A stretch of DNA of 64,000 nt from Geosiphon pyriformis. Lineage: Eukaryota > Glomeromycota > Glomeromycetes > Archaeosporales > Geosiphonaceae. Under the pieces are notes generated by a model. The model was not told the origin of the DNA. It saw nothing but the letters and a program-made list of their open reading frames with translations, and ran no database searches. Positions 25,184-38,865 of this stretch are shown in pieces (the stretch's first letter is position 1; the number at the start of each line of letters is the position of its first letter). A program made the position numbers and the translations under genes. Location: NCBI GenBank assembly GCA_016748015.1, contig JAAOMT010000706.1:172764-236763 (forward strand), read 5' to 3'.

Positions 25184-26201
25184 CTAGTATCTAGCACAAG
25201 AATCATGCCACCAATAACTGTATTTTGCTTTTTTGTTAGGTTTTCTATCAAAGGTTTTTCTGAGAATATCATAGTAGAGCCAGCAAATCAGCTTGTCATT
25301 TACTATGATTCCTTTTTTGTTAGCTTTAACATTGGCCAGTGGCTTGCTGTTGCTAGTGAAAATAGTATAAGTAAATTCAGCAGTTTCTTCTTGATTTTTT
25401 TCTTTATTACTTTTATCATTATCTAATTTATCTGATTGTTCTTCTTCTTGGTTTTGCTTGGGTACTAGAGAGGTTGTCCAATAATGGCACTTAACCATAA
25501 TGGGCTTTTTATCACATCTGATAGTTAGCTTACAAAGTTTATAGTCAAGTAATGCTTTGGCTTTCTTGAGTCACTTATTGCCAACAATTATGGTGTACTT
25601 TTTTGTTTCAGATACTTCCATATTAGTTTCAATGCTAATATCATTAATATGAACAGGAACAGCTTTGACTATGCTCAGACTTTTCTTCTTGTTACCATGT
25701 ATATTAGTCATTGGTCAAATAAAAGATTCATCAATCTTTCTGCCAATTACTTCAAAAAAGTGTTTGGCAATTACACTAACAAATGATCCATTGTTTAGAA
25801 TCAGATCAATAAAGTAACTACTTGGGCTTTACAAATTAAAGAGGTAATATTGCTGTTGTCAGCAAGTTCAGCTTGGTGGGAGTGTTTGTTGGTTTTTGGT
25901 GTTTTTTTTTTGGTATCAATGATTTGTGAAAATTTTTTCTAAACTGTAGATAAGTTATTAGTTGGCCAAATGTAATGTGTGCTGGGGTTTCCATGAAATC
26001 TTTAACAACAAAATAGGGGCCAGATTTTTGTACTATTTCTGGGAGTTCCAACTTTGGAGAATTTTTAAAAACTTTAGCCTTTGATGACTTATTGTTATTA
26101 GCAGTTGATTTGGATGCTTTGTTTGGGTTCAGAATAAAATCAATTTTGGCTTTTTTCTTCTTTCTTGTTAATTCAGAAGTGTTGATTGCTAGTTCATTCA
26201 T
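25184..26201 (-). pseudogene. GyB protease region and linker
   Basis: Aspartic protease signature at about 25780-25830 reads LILNNGSFVSVIAKHFFEVIG; family members have D-N/S-G, so the catalytic Asp is Asn here. Upstream frame 25836-26201 is a Lys-rich linker after gag. Downstream frame 25184-25498 (MVKCHYWTTSLVPKQ...) is a charged linker leading into RT. Confidence 0.7.
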
Positions 26202-26299
26202 GTCATAGTTATTATTAGTTAGGTTAAAAACATAAAAAAAATTTTCTTCTGGTTGGCTTGCATTCTTATCCTTTGGAGGTGCACCTACCAGTTTAAAGA

Positions 26300-27837
26300 T
26301 TAATAAACAATGGCTTCAACTAAAGAATCCTCTTCAAAGAAATTGATGTTGGCATAATTGGATTTTTGATTGGAGACATTGTTGTTGATAGTTCTGTTGT
26401 TTTGATTGTCATTGTTTTTAAGAGCTGGAAAAGACAGAGAAAGATTGTTGTAATCTCTGGAGAAATGTTCAGTTAATCCACAGTAATAACACATAGGTGG
26501 ACCATGATTTTGTTGCCTTTAATAAAAGAGTTGTTGGAGTTAATTAAAATGAGATTCATATTTGGTCTTTGGAGTTGTTGATTTTCTCTAACTGCTTAGA
26601 CTAAGGGTTCTAATAGCTGGGCAAGATTGGCTGTGAATTTATTTATTAATTGTTTATTGGAATTTGGAGTTTGAGTAGTGAAAAAAGTAACAGCCATTTG
26701 AGAAACAGTAGTTATAACAAAAACAAAAACAAAAACTGGAAGTGTGAATTCCAAGTGTATTCTTTGATTGTCTTTAATTTGTTGGACTAGTTCAATGGCT
26801 ATATTTATTGTAGAATGGTCTTTCAGGGCTAAAAGAGACCAAAGAGCATATGAAAGATTAGTTCTCAATCTTTTTGTAAAGGAATAGATCTTTTGCTTTT
26901 CTGTTCAGTTCTTTCCAGAATCTACTTGCTTAATTAACTTTCTGATTGCTTTGGCATATTCAGTTACAATTTTACCAGAATCTTGGGTTTTTTTTTCTAA
27001 TTCCATGCACCATTTGAATATCAGGATAAGAATTCTAAATTTAGTTTCAAACCAAATTGTAAAAGAGGTGTTTTCTTTTCCAGTATTTGTTAATATCCAT
27101 CTAATAATTCTTTGGTAAGCACCAGCATTGGTTTTTTGTGAAAACCAAGTAGCAGAAGAGCCTTGGAAATAGCCACCAATGATTTGGAACTTGTACTTAT
27201 TATCATATTGATTGGTAGTGGCTGCTTTTTCAAAATCATCTAATCATTCAATTGGGTCTTGTGCATCATCTCTGAATAAAGGTAATAGAATATTGTTTCT
27301 TTATTTTAAAGTAATTTGTATGTCTTGGAGGGCAATCAGAATGTTTTGTTGTATAGGGTTATTAGCCATTGGTTCAGGAGTAGCTGTTTGTGTGGAATGT
27401 TTTAATTCACTTAAAAAGAGATCAAAAACAGGAGCATTTTGATAACTTTTTTTTTCTGTTTTAAAGAGTGTTTCAGCTAGTTGATGGGCAGCAATCCAAA
27501 TGTGAATTTGGTGATTTAGATATTCAGAATTAAGAGACTGTTGTTTAAAGATTGTGGAATATAAAAGCTGATTAATATTATTGTTTTTTTCTTCAAAGTT
27601 GTCTTCAAAATAAGTTTGGTTAAAGTAATAGGTTGTATAAGTTGTGTAGGTTTCAACTGAATGCTTATTCAGGAACCAGTTCCAAAAGTTTTGAAATTGT
27701 CTAATAGATTGTTCTTCAATGGAAAAGCAAATTAAGCAGGAGAGCAAAGGATTAAGTTTAATGAAGTCTAGATTGTTTTTGTTGTATGCTTTAAAGTGTT
27801 TTTCTGATTGTTGTGGCAGATATAAATAATTACCCAT
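26300..27837 (-). pseudogene. GyB gag with CCHC-type knuckle
   Basis: Starts at 27837 (MGNYLYLPQQSEKHF...), 50 bp inside the 5' LTR. A 178-codon N-terminal frame (27301-27837) is open, and 26596-26868 carries the capsid C-terminal part (LSYALWSLLALKDHS...). The knuckle in 26300-26494 reads CYYCGLTEHFSRDY: C-x2-C-x4-H-x4 then Tyr instead of Cys. Stops at about 26900-27300 break the middle. Structural protein that packages the element RNA. Confidence 0.85.
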
Positions 27838-27867
27838 ACAATAAAAAACAAAGTGGATTTTAACAAT

Positions 27868-27889
27868 CTTATAGAGAGCACTACTTTTA
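27868..27889 (-). other. Primer-binding site candidate of GyB
   Basis: Directly inside the 5' LTR the minus strand reads TAAAAGTAGTGCTCTC. The AGTGCTCTC part resembles the TGGTGCTC-type PBS of GyA (50474), where TGG pairs with a tRNA 3' CCA. The G has drifted to A. Confidence 0.5.
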
Positions 27890-28602
27890 TGTTACAAGTT
27901 AGAATAACAAGCTAATGAATAGCAAGGAAGAACAGGATTGTAGGGTAATAAAAGAAATCAAAGAGAATTCAACTTTAAAGAGCAAATTGAATGAGTATGA
28001 ATTCAATATACAAGATCAGTCTTATAAAATATCTCAGTTACTATACTTTTCAAAAAATAACCAAAGAATTTGAAGATAGAGAGATAGTCTGTATTGTTAA
28101 CAAATGATTACATACTGATATAATTCTATGCCTTATATTGGCACTTTTAGAATTTAATATTAGATATCAAATGTATTCTTCAGTCACGTTTTATTCAATA
28201 ATTTTTAAATACTATAATTACACATTTTAGAAAAAAATAGGGAATAACCAACAAGTAATCTTTTATTCCAAGATGTTTAGATACTTGAAAAAAAAAAAAA
28301 AGAAATTAGCAATAAAAGAAGAATTAAGATGAAATTGTTATTTTATTTATTTTCTTTCTTTAATTCTTATATGCTTTTCTACAGCTAAGAGATTCATTAC
28401 TTATATAGCTATCAAAAGTAGTCAATGATCAAGTTAATGATCAGATTATTGATTAAGTTAATAATCAGGTTAATGATCAGATTAATGGTTAGATTAATAA
28501 TTAGGTTAATGATTACTATCTAAAAATAGAATGGCTAATTATGTAATATCAGTGGCTAATACATGTGATAATTAATAAGAGGTATAAGTTTTAATCATAA
28601 CA
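27890..28602 (-). repeat. 5' LTR of GyB
   Basis: 713 bp, TGTTACAAG...CATAACA, the partner of 20909-21574. The 47-bp length difference is explained by the minisatellite at 28421-28516. Confidence 0.9.
28421..28516. repeat. 12-bp minisatellite, 8 units (5' LTR of GyB)
   Basis: Eight consecutive 12-bp units of the type GTTAATGATCAG, in register and with no spacer. The partner LTR has four. Confidence 0.85.
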
Positions 28603-30443
28603 ATATTATTTAATTGCTTTCTTAATAGATATATTTTCAAATACTTTTGACTTATAATACTTAACTTTCTATATTTTTTCTTGATAATTAATAAATATTT
28701 AATAATATCTATTATTTTTACACTATCTTAAATCATACTGGTAATCTTAAAAGCTTTAACACTATTAACAGTCAACCAAATTTTAACAAAACACTTAAAT
28801 TCTAAAAGATTTTTTGAGTTTAACTTCTTAACAATCTTAATAATAAGTAGTTTTAATTTAAAGAATCTTAACAACTGCTTATTTCTTAAACAATTATATT
28901 TAATATACTAATATTTAGAAAACATTATATTAGTAAAGTATATTAAAATTTTTTTTAATATCTTTTATATTGTATTTAAGTTACTAAAATTTTTTATTTT
29001 CTTAAATATATTTAATATTACTAATAGTTTAGCAAAAAAATACTCCTTAAAGTATGTTTATTTGATCTTATTAATATTTTTTATCTTGAACTTCCATTAG
29101 TTTTTATTGGTTTGCTTATAAATATTATTAAAATAAGCATTTAAAAAACTATTTAAATTGATTATAACTAAGACTGTTTTGTAATTTGTATTAAAAAACT
29201 TAGATATGCTGTCAATTTTGTGATTTGTAATTGCAAGTGCCAGATTTTTATTTACAAAAATATAATCTATAATCTTTTTAATGCCTTTAAAATTTCTTTA
29301 ATATATAAGCTTTAATCATTATATGTCTATTAAATGAATTGACCAAACTTAAATTCAAATAAAACTTGAAATTTGCACTCTTTTTGAAATTATTCTTATT
29401 GAAATTCTTACCTAAAACCACAAAAGTGTTAGAATTAATTGATTTGACAATAAAAAAAACTAATTACTAATATCTGCTCAAATTTAATTTCAATAAAAAC
29501 ACCAGTATACAAATCTAAAATTACAATTAAAATTTTATTCTTAAACAAAAAATAAATTAAAATAACTTTATTCAGAATTTATCAATCTTTAAAACATAAT
29601 AAGCCAAAAAATTGTTCATAATAATTATTATATTAATATTAAAAAACTTTTTATCCAATCCAGATGTAAAAATTTGAATTTTATCAAACTTATTTATAAT
29701 CTATAATTTGATACTAAATTTTAATTTAGTTTCTATAATAATAAAAATCATATTATTTAAATTCATATATCAATAAACAACATCTTTTTGTTTTGTAAAA
29801 ACATTAATATTTCTAATATTACATGTAACAATTTTCTAAACAAGATTAATTATTGGTGAAAAAAAACATTTAAATTCAAACCAATATTCTTTATTTTGGC
29901 CAACAGATTCAAAATTAAATCTAACAAATTGTTTATCTTATTTTTCAACTTAGAAATAACTAATAAATTAAAAAATACTGCTTTTGTAATAATCTTACTA
30001 TTAATAACTACAACTGAATTCTTATTTATTACTATATTTGCTTTTTAATTCTGTGATAAAAGATTTATTAATAGTTAACATTCAGAGCTAGACTAAAAAA
30101 CCATTGGTTTAAATGTGTTTAATCTTTTAATTAACTTATCAACTTGCTCTATAAAATTAGTAAAACTGTATTTATAAACAGTAAATCTATCATTTATATT
30201 TATTGTAATTAATAGAAAAGACTTTATTTTTGGAAAAAAACCAATCTTCAAAAAACTATTTCACACAGAAAAATAAAAAATAAAGAACTATTAACAATTC
30301 AAGTTCAAGTTTTATTATTAAAAAAGACTGAACAAACAATTAGTATTTGTTTTTTATATATATATTAGCTAATTACATCTTATTTTAAGAGAAAATTAAC
30401 TTTTTATTATAATTACTCTAATTTTTACTATTAAAACACATAC
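28603..30443 (-). mobile_element. LINE B, segment 2 (endonuclease and ORF1 3' part)
   Basis: Resumes LINE B after GyB: 28610-28670 aligns with LINE A 14300-14375 (both contain TTTTGACTTATA). The APE endonuclease region is at about 29230-29850 and the Ser-rich ORF1 tail beyond. No open frame of note. Interrupted at 30443 by LINE C. Confidence 0.82.
30433..30443. repeat. Target-site duplication of LINE C (left)
   Basis: AAAACACATAC, exact copy at 31492-31502. Confidence 0.75.
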
Positions 30444-31491
30444 AAGTAGATGCTTTTACTAATGCTACATCTGTTTTTAATTGGTATTTTTTATTTATTT
30501 AAAGGAGCATTACATTTTGGCAGACAGTAGTATGGTTTCTGGTAATTCTAGATATTTTATTCATGAGGTTTTTTGGTCTGTTTACTGTACATATTGAAAA
30601 GTTGGTTTTGGTTCTAAGGTCCTGCTTAATAGTCTGTTTTTGGATATTAACTGGCTTGGTTTGTTTTTGGTATGATATCTTGACTTATACATAACTGCTG
30701 GTTTTATTAGTAAACTTTTTGCTAATGTTTGTACTTATTTTATGAAGGTTTTATATCATCAGCTACCCATTGTTGTTTGTAAATACTTATATAACAAGTG
30801 CTACTCTAGTGTATTATGCTTGTACTATAATAATATTAAAGTCTCAGACCATGTTTTTTTTGTGTAATTAATGAGTCTGTTTGCTGTTAATTGTTAAAGA
30901 CCTATATGACTGCATAAAAAAAGCTTTTTGGTGTTCCTTGTTTCACTTTATATGTATCTTAGCTGTTGTTGTTATGTGCTTCTAATGTTGTAGTATGTGC
31001 AGCTTTTTGTAAAGACTTTGTTTTTAATGATTGGTGTCAAAAAACTGTTTTCATTCTTGAGGATTCCAAGGTTGCTAGTCATATGGTTGTGAATTTTGTG
31101 TAGAGTTTCTGTTTAGTTTTTAGAAATAAAATTTTGATTGGCCCATGCTAAATATCATGCCTTTATAGAAAAAAATGGACTAATTCCATGAGATGATTTG
31201 GCTTCTACTTTAATTTTTAGAATGTTTTTGGTGTTTTTTACTAGTGTATTTAAATTGCTTAGTGTTATTGAAGCATTTGGTATTAGTTTTAGAATGCATA
31301 AGCTTTGTTTATTTTTTACAAGAATAAGAAACACAGTTTTGATTTGTATAGATACATAGTATTGTTCTAATTGGCTTAAGTAGCTGGTTATGTATAAAAA
31401 AAGCATGATTTACACCTAGTTTAGATTATTTATATGATGTATTGTACTAAGTAGTGTTTGGATTTTATTTGTAAAACTAATAAAATAAAAA
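30444..31491 (+). mobile_element. LINE C: 5'-truncated LINE with poly(A)
   Basis: A 1.05-kb plus-strand fragment covering the last RNase H box onward. It opens with VDAFTNATS (equal to KADAAAENT of LINE A) and continues with ...YHQLPIVVCKYLYNKCYSSVLCL. It ends in an A-rich tail at about 31479-31495. The exact 11-bp flanking duplication and 5' truncation are typical of target-primed insertion. It lies antisense inside LINE B. The frame is broken by several stops. Confidence 0.85.
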
Positions 31492-31502
31492 AAAACACAT
31501 AC
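31492..31502. repeat. Target-site duplication of LINE C (right)
   Basis: AAAACACATAC, next to the A-rich tail of LINE C; matches 30433-30443. Confidence 0.75.
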
Positions 31503-33045
31503 TAAAAACATGACCAAATTGTTTACACTAAGCACAAACAACTAATAATAAGCCAATTTAACACAAATTTACACTTTTAAAAACCAAAATAAAACTAATA
31601 ATAGCTTTTTTTAATGTTTTATTAGTAAAACAAACAATTATACAATTATTACACTTATATATACTTGGTTTATAGCCAATAAAACAAGTTTTTTATTATA
31701 TAATATTAATATTTTAGAGAAATTATAAGCAGTAGTGCCAATTAATAAAGTATATAGCAAAAATTAATGTTAATTTTTAGATATCTATATTTGTTTATTA
31801 TTAATAGCTTTAATTATATATATAAATTCTTTTTTTATAAGCATTAACTATTTAGTTGTAATTAAATTAACAATATTAACAGATTTAAACTTAATCCAAA
31901 CTTTTTGTCAAAGACCAATAAACTGTATTTTAATAGACACAATTTTATTAAACTTAAAAAACACTAATTTTACAGTTAATTTTAAAAGATCAAACAATTT
32001 TTTTTTGACTATTACTTTTAGATCTATATGACTATTTATTTTTTTAATGTTATTTATTTCTTCAATTTCTAATTTTAAATCATCAATGGTAATTTCAGCT
32101 AAAATAAAATGGTCTACAAAAGCTTCTATAAATTTTTCATAATTAGCAGATTGTAAAATAGCTCATAGATTAATTAACTTTATTGTTTAGTTAAAAAAAT
32201 TATTGACCAAAATTTTCATACAAATTGTTATATTTCTGGTTTTTTTTAAATTCAATTCTAATATAAAAGTTGATTTAATAATTTCAAAAAATTTAAAGAA
32301 GTTAAGACTCTCTTAAAACCATCAACATAATAGAAATTTTTTTTATAGCCATCAATTTATTACCAGAAATTTTTTCAAATATAACAGAAAATTCAATATT
32401 CAATACAAAAAATTTTATTGCATCAAAATTTCTAATTTTTTTGCTTTACAATTTTGAAGATCTATTAAACTAAAGAATTAAAAGCACTAACATGTTATTA
32501 TTATTACTTATTTTATTAAAAAAAAGTTTATTTAATAATTAATTTAACACATATATCCTAATACATATTATTTTTAAAAAAATATTATCTAATATATTAT
32601 TAGTTTTTAAAGTATTTAAATTAATATAACTTGTCTTTTTTATAATCATGTTTTTTATATTTTTTATGTTTAATATCTTGCTAATATTAGTCTTTTTATT
32701 ATTTATTTTATTACTTTAAAATTTTTTGTAATTATTGTTATTAGTTTGCAAATTACTACCAAAAAAAGAATTAACAAATAAATTTATTATATTACTGGTG
32801 ATTTTAAGCTTTTTTGGCTTTTTATACAAAACACTATAAGAGTAAATACTCTTAACACACTTTTTTTTAGTGTCAAAGTAAGTTTTTAAACCAGCTAAAC
32901 CAAAACCAAAACCATTAATAGAAAAGCTTACTGGTTCTATTACAACAAAAAAAAGTGTGTTAAAAGAAATAATTAAAAAAGAAAAGAGAAAAAAAGTAAG
33001 AAAAACTATTCTTTTAACAACTTTATGTTTTTATTATGATTAAAA
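31503..33045 (-). mobile_element. LINE B, segment 3 (ORF1 N-terminal part)
   Basis: Continues LINE B past LINE C. 31510-31560 aligns with LINE A 16190-16260, and 31890-32030 aligns with A 16580-16740 (TTTTTGTCAAAGACC against TTCTGCCACATGTCG). The N-terminal region at about 32810-32960 (FSINGFGFGLAGLKT...KKPKKLK) differs from LINE A, so B is a sister subfamily. The 5' end is near 33045, estimated from the loss of Lys-rich coding character. Confidence 0.75.
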
Positions 33046-33205
33046 GATTAATAAAAGAAAGAGTTTTTTTTTGTATTATATTATAAATACTTATTAATGT
33101 TTTTTTAATGAATTTAATATTTTTTATAATTTAATCTTAAAGTTTATAGTATAATTTTATTTAATTTAAATAATTAAATACATATATATATATATATTAT
33201 TATTT
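33046..33205. other. AT-rich spacer with (TA)n
   Basis: Simple TA repeat at 33182-33197 and a T run at 33203-33211 that is the poly(T) tail of the next LINE fragment. Nothing else seen. Confidence 0.6.
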
Positions 33206-33790
33206 TTTTTTTATTGAAGTTTTATGAGTACAGCCCAACTATTACCTAAGTACATAAAATCAAATAAGATTCTAAATTAAGTATGGTTCATGTTTTTTTT
33301 ATATGTGACTACTATTTGAATCAATCAAGATAACACTATATATCCAAAACACCTATTACAGAGAAATCACACAAAAAACCAAAATACATGTTTACTAAAC
33401 AAGATATAAACTAAAACAAACATAAATGTTCAGCTTAAAGCCAAACTTATGAATCATCTTATAAAACTACAAGAATACTAAACCAGAAATAACTGAAATC
33501 ACAGATTTATCTCTTGGCAGAAAATCTTGTCTTTTGTAATATACCCTTAATTTGGCAGTTAGCATTCAGATGGCAAATTTATGACTCTTAGCAAAACTTT
33601 GAACCAAATTGATAACCATTAAACTGTTATTAAATCCAGGGTCCAACAATTTTACCATGTTAATTATTTATTTTTTCATTATAAAACCTTTGACCAAAGC
33701 CATATACAGATAACCAAAAGATTCAGTTTTATACAATAACTGAATTACTACACAGCTAGCATTATAATGTCTAGTAAGTTAGTCCAAGCC
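33206..33790 (-). mobile_element. LINE E: 3'-terminal LINE fragment
   Basis: A minus-strand 5'-truncated LINE, starting with a poly(T), then the 3' signature AGTACAGCCCAACTATTACC (compare 46512-46531). Minus-strand reading SFAKSHKFAI...LRVYYKRQDFLPRDKS matches LINE K at 46623-46895. It belongs to a second LINE subfamily, different from A and F. Confidence 0.75.
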
Positions 33791-34390
33791 TTAATTATAA
33801 CAGAAATATATTATAAATAAATAAATAATAATTAAATTATATATTAATAAAGTATTTAAAAAACTTTTAAAAATTAAAAGTTATAGTATTTATAAAAAAA
33901 GTTTAAATTGTGATTTTTTTATGTTAATATTAAATCAAAATAAAGATATTTTAAATTATTAAAATTAAATAAACTATAATATTTATTTTTAAATTTTAAA
34001 TTGACATAATATAAAAAATTATTATAAAATGGTTTTTAATTAATTTTATAATGTGAATAATCATTACATGAATTGCAATTAAATAAGTAATTGTTTTTAA
34101 TTATATTATTTCAAAAAATCATATATTGTAAGCAAATTTAGTGATATTTTTATTTATTTATTGAAATTTAATAATGTATTTATATGACCCAAGAAAAATA
34201 AAATTTACACATTTTGGTTTGTAAATCTCATTTTTAAATCTTTTGTTTAAAATACAATGGGAAAAAATATTTGGAATTTTATTGTAACTAAAGCAGTGCT
34301 CTGGTTAAAAAGTTAAGCTTAAAGAGTACTGTGTAACTACTATCATAATTTTTTTCCGCCTTGTAATATTTACATTTTCGGGAGATTGGC
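33791..34390. other. AT-rich intergenic region upstream of the SANT gene
   Basis: Very AT-rich to about 34250, then GC rises into the gene island. The last 100 bases presumably include the promoter and 5' UTR of the gene at 34418. No confident core element. Confidence 0.5.
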
Positions 34391-34417
34391 ATTCTTGATG
34401 TGCAGAAGTGTTGTGAA

Positions 34418-35458
34418 ATGACAAAAAATACACCGGTACCCGTAGTCGAATTAACGCCAAATCCAACCTTCGACTTGAAAATTGCCGAGGATTATTCTTC
34501 TCGACATACTCAATATCCCCATATTAACGACCCAATGTTTGTGCCCCGACGGAAAGCTATCCATAACTTTTATGAGTTTGTAAGTCTTACGCTATTCTTA
34601 ATTTAGTAGCTAAATATACTTTTCTGTGACGAATTTTGCAAGAATGAATCTTTTTCTTTCCCACATCAATAGCAAAAAAAGTGCCTGGAACTTTCAGCTG
34701 ACTATTATCAGGGAATCGCAAATCTTCTTCGGGAAACAGATGTATCTCTCTTCTTTTCGCCTACCAATCAGGGGGAATCGCTCTCCTTCATCAACGAAAC
34801 TAATCATATGATACTGAGCAACATGATAAATACAAATCCGAGCGAAGCAGGGGGCGGTGGTGGTGGTGGTGGCGGCACCGTAACGGCTGGCTTTGCTGAA
34901 CCAATTTCCAATAAAAATAAGAGAAAGGAAAGAGAGTTCGAAAGTGAGGACAGTGATGGATCTGAAAATAAGAAATCAACAAGAAACAGACGAGCACCAC
35001 GACAGCTTTGGACAGAGGAGGAGGTTGAGAAGTTGAAGAATGCCCACGATAAACACAACGGCGATTGGGAATTAGTTATCAAGGAGTTTGAACCAGAAAG
35101 AACCAGGTGAAGCCTTTTAAAATATTTCTTCTCATTAAACTACGGAAATACATCGTTTTCAACAAAAACATTTTGATACATTTTCAGGATTCAAATTTTC
35201 CAAAAAGCACGGCAAATTGGACTTCGAGCAGTTGAATCTGGAAGATTAATTGATCCCGTAAAACCAACCGGGGCCTCACAAGACAAAGGGGAAAGACCAC
35301 AAAGTGAAAATGATGGGATAGAATTTGAAAATCCTCCTCAAGGTTCCGAACATTTTGGTACCAGTGGTGGTATTCAAGATGCTAATTGGCCAGAGGAAGA
35401 CGGGGCTGATGGGCAAGACGAAGATGGCAACAGTGTTAGTGGGGAGGAAGATGAATAA
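34418..35458 (+). CDS. SANT/Myb-like domain protein (3 exons, 288 aa)
   Basis: Exons 34418-34579, 34673-35106 and 35188-35458; introns start GTAAGT and GTGAAG and end in TAG/CAG. The start chosen is the first ATG in frame (MTKNTPVPVVELT). Residues 1-54 are conserved-looking, followed by a helical stretch (QKKCLELSADYYQGIANLLRE), a run of nine Gly (114-122), basic nuclear-localisation-like clusters (NKNKRKERE about 134-142; KKSTRNRRAPR about 154-164), then a SANT/Myb-like helix-turn-helix at about 166-211 (LWTEEEVEKLKNA...GDWELVIKEF...RTRIQIFQKARQIGL) with Trp167 and Trp186 as core aromatics. The tail (220-288) is acidic. Likely a nuclear DNA- or histone-binding protein. No finer family recognised. 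Confidence 0.85.
34849..34876 (+). repeat. Poly-Gly trinucleotide tract in the SANT gene
   Basis: GGN codons, mostly GGT, encoding nine consecutive Gly. It is a G-rich microsatellite within coding sequence and could vary in length between strains (inference). Confidence 0.8.
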
Positions 35459-36231
35459 TAGTACGAAACCGTTGGATTTTTTGTTCCTCATTACCTACCC
35501 TCTCATACCTCATTATATAAAATAGTAGCTTGTGTTTCTTCAGCTTCATTATATCAACACTCTTCTCTTGACTTTTTTTTCCTATAAAATTTTTGTTAAT
35601 TGCAAATCATCCCCCACCTAAAATTGAGCCCTTTACTTTTCTTTCGTTAGAAGCTTGATTTCGATACAAATTCTTGGTTTTTAGGCCTACAACTCGTTAA
35701 TTTCCTTTCGATGTATATAGATTGTCCAGTTTTTTCACACATGAATTACTTCAACATCGATTCTATATTGTCCAAAATGAGATTTATCAAATATTTCTCA
35801 TTCGACTTAAGATAATTACTTTATTAGATAGATAAGTACTCATTCATCTGACAATTTCTCAATTGTGTTCAAGCCAAGTAAATCAAATCAAAATTTTCGG
35901 TTTTCCCATCATATAGTTACTCTGAATAAAAAATCGGATATGAACCAAGTAGAATTCGAATTCACAGACAAAATCAAAAGTCGGCTGTTATTTTCATAGC
36001 ATGACTCATTATCGCGTTGTCTCCCAAAGGCTAGCCAAATTCTGCATTTACCCGTTACAAATTTATTATTTACGTGCAGGCTTGCCCGTTACAGGAAGAT
36101 CCAAAATCTGGTTTTGAAAATGCATTCTGTATTACATTGCAATCTCCCAATTTATTTCATTTTTCAATTTATCAACCATAAAACGTATTCTTTGGCTTTA
36201 TTTTTTCAATCTTTCGTTTCTCAGTTCCTAG
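35459..36231 (+). promoter_or_regulatory. Intergenic region: SANT 3' end and kinase promoter / 5' UTR
   Basis: 773 bp of moderate GC with no ORF. The sequence immediately before the kinase ATG (TTTCTCAG followed by TTCCTAG) looks like an intron 3' end in the 5' UTR, but no matching donor was fixed. Nothing RNA-gene-like was found. Confidence 0.45.
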
Positions 36232-38295
<2,064 letters not shown>

Positions 38296-38865
38296 TTGGT
38301 ATTCCAATTGGTGCGGGAGGAACTAGTTCATGGACGCCCATTTCGGAGCCCAATTTGAAATTGGAACTCATCAATGGAGATAAATGAATTTGATCAACTG
38401 TTTGCAGGCTCCTTTTTCATTGGAAAGTACGCTTTCGTAGTTTTTTCAATAACCCCCTATAGACATAATTTTTCCACCAGATTGGAATCATTTAGTTAGC
38501 GCCCTAATATTGGATTTATTGAATGTATGAGTAGAACTTTTTTGGATCGGAATATTTATATTTTTGATTTTGGATAGATTAAGGTGAGATTTTAATTAGC
38601 ATGCAGCATTAATCAAAAGAAATTTGACCAGTATTTTGAAACACTAAGGCTTCAAAATATATGCATAATAATAAAGAAATTACTCGAATTATTTTGAACA
38701 CATTAATTTTGCGTTGATTTCTTAATTCCGAGCATGCTTAATATTCCAAACATTTGATGGATATAAACAATGCAATCGAAACAGATTTTTTCACATAGAT
38801 TGAGATACAACCATTTGTTCCAATCTTCCCCTATGCAGCTGCAACCTCCCTTCTATTATTTATAA
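38296..38865. other. Intergenic region between convergent kinase and eL37 genes
   Basis: About 570 bp of AT-rich sequence holding both 3' UTRs. No ORF, RNA gene or repeat recognised. Confidence 0.6.

Larger units (their letters stand above)
20909..28602 (-). mobile_element. Ty3/gypsy retrotransposon GyB, complete with two LTRs
   Basis: A 7.7-kb minus-strand element with LTRs 20909-21574 (3') and 27890-28602 (5'), both starting TGTTA and ending CATAACA. Internal order 5' to 3': gag with knuckle (27837 to about 26300), protease (about 25830), RT (about 25000-24080), RNase H (about 24000-23640), integrase (about 23270-22540). This order (RT-RH-IN) is that of Ty3/gypsy. It sits inside LINE B, whose sequence continues on both sides. 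All genes carry stops and active-site changes, but decay is milder than in LINE B. Confidence 0.92.

Noticed and set aside
25184-25498. Possible separate host gene in the charged frame inside GyB
   Set aside because: It lies between protease and RT of GyB on the same strand and continues into RT, so it is polyprotein linker.
28415-28520. CRISPR-like array
   Set aside because: The 12-bp units are contiguous with no spacers and sit inside an LTR; it is a minisatellite.
20904-28607. Clean target-site duplication for GyB
   Set aside because: Flanks compared with LINE A leave only about 2 alignable bases; decay prevents a confident 4-5-bp call.
33182-33197. (TA)n run as a promoter TATA box
   Set aside because: Simple repeat beside a LINE poly(T); no gene starts nearby.
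34800-35491. Minus-strand frames opposite the SANT gene
   Set aside because: Antisense to exons with clear splice sites and protein conservation; the Pro/Ser/His-rich translation comes from the GGT tract.
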